Assembly: GCA_016784195.1 (NCBI GenBank)
Contig: JADHVE010000001.1
Location: 1 to 47,339 of the forward strand
Length of the DNA stretch: 47,339 bases
Direction: 5' to 3'
Source: Candidatus Woesearchaeota archaeon
GTDB lineage: Archaea; Nanobdellota; Nanobdellia; Woesearchaeales; GW2011-AR4
The position numbers and the translations under genes are program-made. Positions 41,939-47,339 of the stretch are shown one piece after another; position 1 is the first letter of the stretch; every line of letters starts with the position of its first letter. Below the pieces are notes generated by a model. It saw only the letters and a program-made list of their open reading frames with translations, searched no databases and had not been told where the DNA came from.

Positions 41939-42238
41939 TCACGCAAAATCCTTTTTTTCCTCAGCGCTTGTAACTCAGGTTCCATCCCCTTCAATTACAC
42001 TGCCTTCAGGGCATTTTACAATCATAGTTTTCTCTTTCTCTTGTTGCACTTCTTCACTTGCCGTCTGTTTGGACAGGTTCCGCCTTCGTAACAGCCGCAT
42101 TTTAAACAATTTTGAATTAAACTGCCACTAGAACAATATGAAGGTTTATTTTCAGAGAATTTCCCGAATAAAGTACCGTCACTACATTTTAGTATACATT
42201 CAGCATATTCAGTATAACCTTTTTGTTTACAGAAATTT
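41939..42238 (-). pseudogene. Remnant of a cysteine-rich secreted protein
   Basis: A minus-strand frame without a start codon reads ECILKCSDGTLFGKFSENKP, then SYCSSGSLIQNCLKCGCYEG and GTCP. This is the CSDGT...KPxYC...CxxCGC repeat pattern typical of large secreted DPANN proteins. After a frameshift near 42075 a second frame continues TASEEVQQEKEKTMIVKCPE then GSVIEGDGT, hits a TGA where a Cys is expected, and reads on VTSAEEKKDFA to a stop. At least one frameshift, one nonsense change and loss of the 5' end show a decayed gene fragment. Confidence 0.65.
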
Positions 42239-42248
42239 TAAATATAAC
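42235..42248 (+). promoter_or_regulatory. TATA box of the ferredoxin gene
   Basis: AT-rich TTTTAAATATAACC, about 25 nt before a transcript start near 42262. This rules out the much longer open frame that begins at 42138. Confidence 0.45.
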
Positions 42249-42269
42249 CCCTGTTTCAAAAAGGATGAG

Positions 42270-42473
42270 GTGATTGATATAGCAAAATATAAAGTTTCAG
42301 TAGACCAGAATAAATGTATTGGCTGTGGAGCATGTGCAAGCATTTGCAACAACTTCAAATTAAAAGAAGGAAGATCAAGTCCAAAAAAGGCAGAGATTGA
42401 TGAAATTGGATGCTCAGGAGAAGCAAGAGACAGCTGCCCTGTTGGAGCAATAAGTGTTGAAGAAATCAAATAG
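42270..42473 (+). CDS. Single-cluster [4Fe-4S] ferredoxin
   Basis: This electron carrier of about 65-68 aa has cluster ligands in CIGCGACASIC and the distant CP of DSCPVGAISVEE. The spacing and length match monocluster ferredoxins of archaea and Thermotoga. The start is unusual. The open frame continues upstream to 42138, but a TATA box at 42235-42248 makes that unlikely. A perfect SD site GAGGTGAT (42268-42275) points to ATA at 42279 (then GCA AAA TAT), with 6 nt between GGTG and ATA, the spacing used elsewhere. The annotated GTG at 42270 lies inside the SD site. I keep 42270 as the conservative choice. The partner redox enzymes are not in the window. Confidence 0.82.
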   Translation: MIDIAKYKVSVDQNKCIGCGACASICNNFKLKEGRSSPKKAEIDEIGCSGEARDSCPVGAISVEEIK

Positions 42474-42511
42474 TTTGCAGATGCTGTAAAAGGTGTTTCT
42501 ACAACTTTATT

Positions 42512-43780
42512 TTATTTTTCTTTTGTAATTTTCTTAATCCCGCCCATATAAGGAACTAAAACTTTAGGTATTTTAAGGCTACCATCTTCCTGCTGGTAAT
42601 TTTCAAAAATAGCTATCATCAGTCTTGGTAAGGCCAATCCAGAGCCATTAAGAGTATGGACTAAAGCATTGCCTTCGTTATCTCTAAACTTAGTATTCAT
42701 CCTTCTTGCCTGGAAATCAACGCAGTTAGACACAGAACTCGTTTCTAAATACCTGTCAGAAGCTGCAGCATAAATCTCAATATCATAAGTTTTTGCAGCA
42801 GCAAATCCCATATCTCCTCCGCATAGAATCAATGTTCTGTAGGGAATTTCCAGTAACTCCAGTAATTTTTCCGCCCTAGCCCTCATTCCCTCTAGCTCTT
42901 CAACAGAGTTCTCAGGCTCGCATACAGCCACCATCTCAACCTTGTCAAACTGGTGCAACCTGAAAATGCCTCTTGTCTCTTTGCCGTGCCTTCCTGCCTC
43001 TGTCCTGAAGCAAGGAGTATACGCACAATAATGTTTTGGCAGCTCTTCTTTACTTAAAACTTCTTCAGCATGCAGATTGGTCAAAGGAACTTCAGCCGTA
43101 GGTATAAGATAAAGTCCCTCCCTCGTCTTATACAAATCATTCTCAAATTTTGGCAGGTTTCCAGTCCCCATCATTGTTTTTTCATTTACAAGCTCAGGAG
43201 GAAATATCTCAACCCATCCATCCTTAGTATGAAAATCCAGCATAAAATTAATTAAAGCCCTCTCCAACCTAGCGCCTAAACCTTTAAAAACATAAAAACC
43301 AGAGCCGGCAAGTTTAGCAGCTCTAACTAAATCCAGAATATCTAAATCTTCTCCAACTTCAAAATGCAGCTTAGGCTTGAACTTAAACTTTGGCTTCTTA
43401 CCCCATTCTCTGACCTTTTTATTATCCTCTGGCTCTTTGCCTATAGGAACACTCTTATCAGGAAGATTTGGAATAACCAGCATTATATTCTTTATCTTAT
43501 TTTTTAACTCATTGACACTTGTTTCTATTTTCTCAATCTCAGCTGGAATCTTCTTTACTTCCTCTATCTTTTTGGAAATATCCTTACCTTCTTTCTTTAA
43601 TTTATTGATTTCCTTGCTAACAACATTTCTTTGGCAGTTCAGCTTTTCCAGTTCCTGCAGGTTCTTTCTGTATTCCTCGTCATATTTAATTAAAGCATCA
43701 ATATCAACATCATAGCCTCTGCCTTTAACAGCTTTTTTAACAATTTCAGCATTCTCTCTTATGAATTTTATATCAAGCAT
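42512..43780 (-). CDS. serS: Seryl-tRNA synthetase
   Basis: This 422-aa class II synthetase charges tRNA-Ser and tRNA-Sec if present. An N-terminal long antiparallel coiled coil (about 30-100, NLQELEKLNCQRNVVSKEIN and following) binds the tRNA long arm. The core has TAEVPLTNLHAEE, motif 2 FRTEAGRHGKETRGIFRLHQ (about 258-277), and motif 3 LNGSGLALPRLMIAIFENYQ. It is the common form, not the methanogen-specific type. A TATA-like CTTTTTATTTAACC lies about 25-35 nt before the ATG. Confidence 0.95.
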   Translation of the reverse strand: MLDIKFIRENAEIVKKAVKGRGYDVDIDALIKYDEEYRKNLQELEKLNCQRNVVSKEINKLKKEGKDISKKIEEVKKIPAEIEKIETSVNELKNKIKNIMLVIPNLPDKSVPIGKEPEDNKKVREWGKKPKFKFKPKLHFEVGEDLDILDLVRAAKLAGSGFYVFKGLGARLERALINFMLDFHTKDGWVEIFPPELVNEKTMMGTGNLPKFENDLYKTREGLYLIPTAEVPLTNLHAEEVLSKEELPKHYCAYTPCFRTEAGRHGKETRGIFRLHQFDKVEMVAVCEPENSVEELEGMRARAEKLLELLEIPYRTLILCGGDMGFAAAKTYDIEIYAAASDRYLETSSVSNCVDFQARRMNTKFRDNEGNALVHTLNGSGLALPRLMIAIFENYQQEDGSLKIPKVLVPYMGGIKKITKEK

Positions 43781-44247
43781 TTTAGAAAAGAGTTTATTTG
43801 GTTAAATAAAAAGTTTTCTGTTTCCTTAATTATTTTTTACCATTAATTTCAAACCAATGAGTTCTATTTCACTATAACCCTTATTAGGGGTTTTATTTTA
43901 TTTTGTTTTTAAAATATAATAATTATGAAAATTCCCTACTTTTTTCCGATAGAAAAATTTTCCGCTGTTATAAATTAAAAAGTAATTTACCTCCCTGAAA
44001 AAACTTGCTTTTTCTTTAACTTCTGTTCCAATATTGTAAATGTACAAATGAAAATAATTAATGGATTTTTGTCTTTACATTATTCTTCAAACAAAAATCC
44101 TGATTATTAATATTTTTATTAATGGCAATTTTTTATTGAATTAGTTTTATCAATCAATTTTTTAATGAGGAGTTATTAGCTTAATGACTGATTGGTAATT
44201 TTTATAATGGCTTAATAATCTGCTCAGTTAGCAGTGATTAGAAACAA
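43781..44247. other. Gene-free stretch with a 10-bp inverted repeat
   Basis: 467 bp of AT-rich DNA. GGATTTTTGT (44063-44072) pairs perfectly with ACAAAAATCC (44091-44100) across an 18-nt loop, reusing the GATTTTTG/CAAAAATC word of the hairpin modules. A weak AACCC/GGGTT hairpin with a T tail lies at 43876-43900. A GGGAGGT on the minus strand (about 43995) has no start codon behind it. Confidence 0.45.
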
Positions 44248-46065
44248 TTAACACAATAACTTAACTCTCTTCCCGGTATTAGCAGCATTTAATATCTGCT
44301 TCCCAATATGATTGCTTTTCTTAACTTTTATGATTCCAGTCTTCCCTGCTTTTGCAGTCATCACAAACTCATCATCGATATAAACATTAACCTCCTTGTT
44401 CTGCATCTTAATGCCAAGCTCAAAAATTATTGAATTCTTTCTTATATCAGTTTCATAATGAATTTCTCTCTTATCTTCACTTTTTGCTCCTGAACTTAAT
44501 TCCTGGACATCAATGCTCATCCCAAGATCTTTTTCAATCAAACCTATATTTTTTCCTTGTTTTCCTATAATCTTTGCAATATCCCTTTCAGGGACATAGA
44601 CTACACATTTATTGTCTGATATAACATCCACCTCAATATTATCTGAATATTTGCCAAACTCTCTTTTTATGCTGCTAGCTGCAAGCTTATGGGCTCCAGT
44701 AGCTTTGCCTGTTTTTTGCACTGGAACAACAACTGTCTGATCACCGTAAGAATAGATTTCATACTCTGGTTTATTAGTTTCAAAATCATTCACAACAACA
44801 ATAGGCCTTGCCAAATCCGCTTCTGTCATTCCACTAGGAACCTTAACCGTCATCTTCAGGCTTAAAACCTTATTAATAAATCCATCTTTGATAAAAACAA
44901 CAGTATCCACCACCTGAGGAACAACCCCCATTTCAACCCTGCCAATAAACCTTTGTATAGCATCAATTGGATTAGTCGCATGCACAACACCAACCATGCC
45001 GACTCCCGCTAGCCTTAAGTCAGCAAACAGCTTAAAGTCATCAGTATTCCTCATCTCGTCAAAAATAGTATGGTCCGGCCTGGATAATAATAAAATATCA
45101 TGTATTTCTTGGGCATCTCCGTGGCTTATAGCATATTGTGTTATATTGTCTGGCAAAACCAAATCTCTCGGAGCTTCTACAGTCTTGACAACCTTTTTAT
45201 TTGAAGCATAATATTCTGCCAAGCCCTGCGCAAAAGTTGTTTTTCCCATTCCAGGGCTTCCAGCAACCAAAATGCCTTCTGCCTGATCCGCTAGCCTTTT
45301 CTTTAACTTCTCACTTAATTTATAATCCTCTAAATTTAATTTTTTTACAGGCCTAACAGCAGTGATCTCCCAACCATCACTAAAAGGAGGCTTTGTAATG
45401 ACAATCCTGTATTTGCCTAGCTGAACTATAGTACTTCCCTTTCTTTCTATCTCAATAAACCCGTCTCTCCTTAAATTCGTATCTTCAATTATCTCCCTGG
45501 AAATATCCTGTATCTCTTCCTGCTTTAAGATTCCCTTCCTTAATGCAACAAAATCCCACTTGCCGGGAACCCCCCTCTTCGCATAGGGCATGACATTTTC
45601 CCTTAAATGGACGCTCATTGTTTGATCGTCAAAAAATTTCTCTAGCTTGATTTTCTTGATAGCTTTTTCCTGCTTAATGTAAATTGACTTCATCCCTTTT
45701 GCTAACGCCACTTCACTTTGCACTTTATCTGAGGTTATCAAAGTAGCATCTTCATCCCACGCAAGCTGCCTGATTAATGAATCTATTTCACCTAGGGAAG
45801 CATGCCTTATCTCAGCTGCCTTTGGCTTTTCACCTTTAAAAGAAAAAACAAACTTGTTTTCTGAAAGATCTCTAATCCTTTTTATCTCATCCAGGCCTAA
45901 AAAGCCTATAGCTTTTCCAAGATTAGCCTGATGCTCGAGCTCGGAGATGACAGCTTCGTGAATTATCACTTCCTTCACTTTAAGCTCTTTGTTCCTCAGC
46001 TTGTCAGACAATAAACTCTCTATAATAATAGATGTATCTGGTACTAATTTTTCTATTTCTTCCAT
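44248..46065 (-). CDS. PIN domain / PilT-like ATPase / KH domain protein
   Basis: This archaeal PINc/VapC-family ATPase of about 605 aa starts with a PIN nuclease-like domain (VPDTSIIIES, SELEHQA, and GEIDSLIRQLAWDEDATLIT with acidic residues kept). Next is a secretion-type ATPase core (Walker A VAGSPGMGKTTFAQGLAEYY, Walker B HTIFDEMRNTDD, GVVHATNPIDAIQRFIGRVE). A KH RNA-binding domain follows (VPERDIAKIIGKQGKNIGLI), with a C-terminal small beta domain. The family is very conserved in archaea; a role in RNA processing is likely but unproven. I use ATG at 46065: a TATA box at 46088-46096 leaves no room for the TTG at 46074. Two near-identical palindromes lie upstream. Confidence 0.9.
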   Translation of the reverse strand: MEEIEKLVPDTSIIIESLLSDKLRNKELKVKEVIIHEAVISELEHQANLGKAIGFLGLDEIKRIRDLSENKFVFSFKGEKPKAAEIRHASLGEIDSLIRQLAWDEDATLITSDKVQSEVALAKGMKSIYIKQEKAIKKIKLEKFFDDQTMSVHLRENVMPYAKRGVPGKWDFVALRKGILKQEEIQDISREIIEDTNLRRDGFIEIERKGSTIVQLGKYRIVITKPPFSDGWEITAVRPVKKLNLEDYKLSEKLKKRLADQAEGILVAGSPGMGKTTFAQGLAEYYASNKKVVKTVEAPRDLVLPDNITQYAISHGDAQEIHDILLLSRPDHTIFDEMRNTDDFKLFADLRLAGVGMVGVVHATNPIDAIQRFIGRVEMGVVPQVVDTVVFIKDGFINKVLSLKMTVKVPSGMTEADLARPIVVVNDFETNKPEYEIYSYGDQTVVVPVQKTGKATGAHKLAASSIKREFGKYSDNIEVDVISDNKCVVYVPERDIAKIIGKQGKNIGLIEKDLGMSIDVQELSSGAKSEDKREIHYETDIRKNSIIFELGIKMQNKEVNVYIDDEFVMTAKAGKTGIIKVKKSNHIGKQILNAANTGKRVKLLC

Positions 46066-46087
46066 AATAAACAAATAATATTTTTCT

Positions 46088-46096
46088 ATTTATAAA
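46088..46096 (-). promoter_or_regulatory. TATA box of the PIN-ATPase gene
   Basis: TTTATAAAT on the minus strand, about 25 nt before the ATG at 46065. Confidence 0.55.
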
Positions 46097-46114
46097 ACTT
46101 GTTAATTTTTAATC

Positions 46115-46172
46115 TTTTCAATATAGAAAATATTCAAATTAAAGCTTGTTTTTTAATTTTCAATATTGAAAA
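46115..46172. promoter_or_regulatory. Pair of 16-bp palindromes, operator-like
   Basis: TTTTCAATATAGAAAA (46115-46130) and TTTTCAATATTGAAAA (46157-46172, perfect) are centred 42 bp apart, four helical turns, and the nearer one ends 19 bp upstream of the TATA box. They look like sites for a dimeric regulator. The rest of 46173-46446 has only a small GAGGA/TCCTC hairpin (46239-46252). Confidence 0.5.
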
Positions 46173-46446
46173 TTATTACATAATCTTCAATCAGAAAAAT
46201 TCAAGGAATTTTTTGTATAGAAATAAAATAGATTTTTTGAGGAAAAGTCCTCTAATATATTCATATGGTTCATTTCATTCAGTCTGTGTTTTCTAAACAA
46301 AAACGTCGCATAAAATCTGTTAGGAAGAAGTTTTTTTCTCACTTTTGTTATGCTTTAGCTTAAAGTTTTTTGTTATATAGGATCAAAGGCTTTCACTATT
46401 AGATGACTTTTTTCACCAAACCCCAGAATCAAAAAAAAATTTCCAC

Positions 46447-47339
46447 TCAACCATCAAACAAACCAGAAATAAATATCCCTAATTGGTTAAAAAATATCTG
46501 GACATGCTGCAACAGATTAACATTTACAAGCTCAACAGAAAACTCTTCTTCAGTTTTATATTCTCTGCCATTCTTGTCTTCATACCCGATTAAAATTCTG
46601 AAATCATTATTACCTACCTTTAAATTACCTGCCTGCAGATTTAAGACATACCTCCTGTTCTCAATCAGCTCATTCATTGTCCATTCCTTCTTAAAGCTGT
46701 TCTGCTCAAAAACAACCTCAATATCCGCAGCATTAGACATTGACTCCTTCTCTAAAACAAAAACAACCTCATACTTGTCATCAAAAGAAACATTTGGAGG
46801 AAACTCTAAGCCGTTAATCTTAACTTTAGGCTCGTCAAGAACATAAAAATTAAGATAATTAAACTTACTAACTTGCTTATTCCTTGCTTTAACCGGAATA
46901 TCTTTCTGCCCTGCCTTGGAGTAATTCACAGAAAAATTAATCTTCTTATCCTGCATAACCCCCAAATCAAATACCCTGCATTTATCTTCAAAACAAACCT
47001 CCAGATTATCTAAAAAAACATTTCCTATGTTCTTCAGGTAGCATCCTACCAAAGCATTTTCATAAACATAAAATTCCTTTTTGTCCATGCTGCAGTTTAA
47101 CTCTACATCTTTGGAATATCTTTTCTCTTCCTCTTCTTTTTTATCTTTTAGGATATTCTCTATCTCTTCCAGGGAAAAAACAATAGCCCTTTTTTCAGAA
47201 TTAAAGCTTGTAACAGATGTAGTATTTCTGGAAGAACTGACTATAAAAGGAAAAGTGTAAACATAATCCTTATTTAACTCCCCACTTACTTTAACAATCC
47301 AAAAAACATTTTTCTCTCCTTTAGGCTTCAGCAAAACAC
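46447..47339 (-). CDS. C-terminal part of a large envelope protein (5' end outside window)
   Basis: The frame is open to the right edge; the first in-frame TTG at 47334 is probably internal, so the gene starts outside. The visible 297 residues hold immunoglobulin-like CARDB-type repeats: FWIVKVSGELNKDYVYTFPF, CYLKNIGNVFLDNLEVCFED, and VVFVLEKESMSNAADIEVVF. Charged, Lys- and Glu-rich linkers separate them. The end LQHVQIFFNQLGIFISGLFD is a short hydrophobic helix that may attach to the membrane. Large exported archaeal proteins, some with transglutaminase-like domains, have such tails. Exact family not visible. Confidence 0.65.
   Translation of the reverse strand, partial: VLLKPKGEKNVFWIVKVSGELNKDYVYTFPFIVSSSRNTTSVTSFNSEKRAIVFSLEEIENILKDKKEEEEKRYSKDVELNCSMDKKEFYVYENALVGCYLKNIGNVFLDNLEVCFEDKCRVFDLGVMQDKKINFSVNYSKAGQKDIPVKARNKQVSKFNYLNFYVLDEPKVKINGLEFPPNVSFDDKYEVVFVLEKESMSNAADIEVVFEQNSFKKEWTMNELIENRRYVLNLQAGNLKVGNNDFRILIGYEDKNGREYKTEEEFSVELVNVNLLQHVQIFFNQLGIFISGLFDG

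Noticed and set aside
42138..42269. N-terminal extension of the ferredoxin
   Set aside because: The TATA box and SD site lie inside it, and the opposite strand carries the remains of a cysteine-rich gene.
1..47339. tRNA, rRNA, SRP RNA or RNase P RNA genes
   Set aside because: Reading the intergenic regions showed no T-loop or other conserved signatures of these RNAs.
1..47339. CRISPR array or insertion sequence
   Set aside because: No regularly spaced repeats and no transposase or Cas-like protein. The dispersed element is far too short for a transposon with its own transposase.

Overview
The window looks like the chromosome of an AT-rich DPANN-type archaeon, most like Woesearchaeota or Pacearchaeota. 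The archaeal markers are an Orc1/Cdc6 initiator, a GINS subunit, deoxyhypusine synthase, archaeal-type pantoate kinase and phosphopantothenate synthetase, an S-layer protein of the methanogen type, a PIN-ATPase-KH protein, and TATA boxes about 25 nt before many leaderless starts. Genes with leaders use GGTG-type Shine-Dalgarno (SD) sites 6-7 nt before the start. The lineage is inferred from gene content; no rRNA or tRNA gene was seen.

Layout. 1-1757: GINS and a radical SAM/TRAM protein, divergent. 1828-4425: S-layer protein with a long leader. 4934-13382: a minus-strand envelope cluster (BatA-like VWA protein, large VWA protein, coiled-coil protein, membrane protein, MoxR ATPase, DUF58), with an unlisted 21-codon leader ORF overlapping moxR by ATGA. 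13529-16736: AbrB-like protein, bacterial-type ThrRS, and a frameshifted gene. 17075-20018: membrane-anchored winged-helix regulator and beta-propeller lipoprotein. 20359-24708: HAD phosphatase and the CoA operon panB-coaBC-pantoate kinase-PPS. 25049-26486: two convergent ParB-like proteins in a gene-poor island. 26837-33784: a sugar/solute block (GT4 fusion, GH130, GpgS, its phosphatase, a GH15-like protein). 33796-38967: membrane protein, deoxyhypusine synthase, TatD, small unknowns, a phosphoesterase and a probable small RNA. 39044-42473: TsaC/Sua5-type protein, three unlisted microprotein genes, acylphosphatase, Orc1/Cdc6, a decayed cysteine-rich gene and a ferredoxin. 42512-47339: SerRS, PIN-ATPase-KH protein, and the end of a large envelope protein.

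The most unusual signal is a family of about 120-140 bp intergenic elements in five copies. All five lie just upstream of a gene and all have the same orientation relative to that gene. They carry alternating CACAA/TTGTG words that can fold into nested hairpins. A separate hairpin-pair module is joined to two of them and stands alone upstream of the moxR leader ORF. This suggests a shared cis-regulatory system, or a mobile element fixed in one orientation. Also notable: two genes whose best-placed start codon is ATA, the microprotein cluster, and a 66-nt branched RNA-like structure at 37948-38013.
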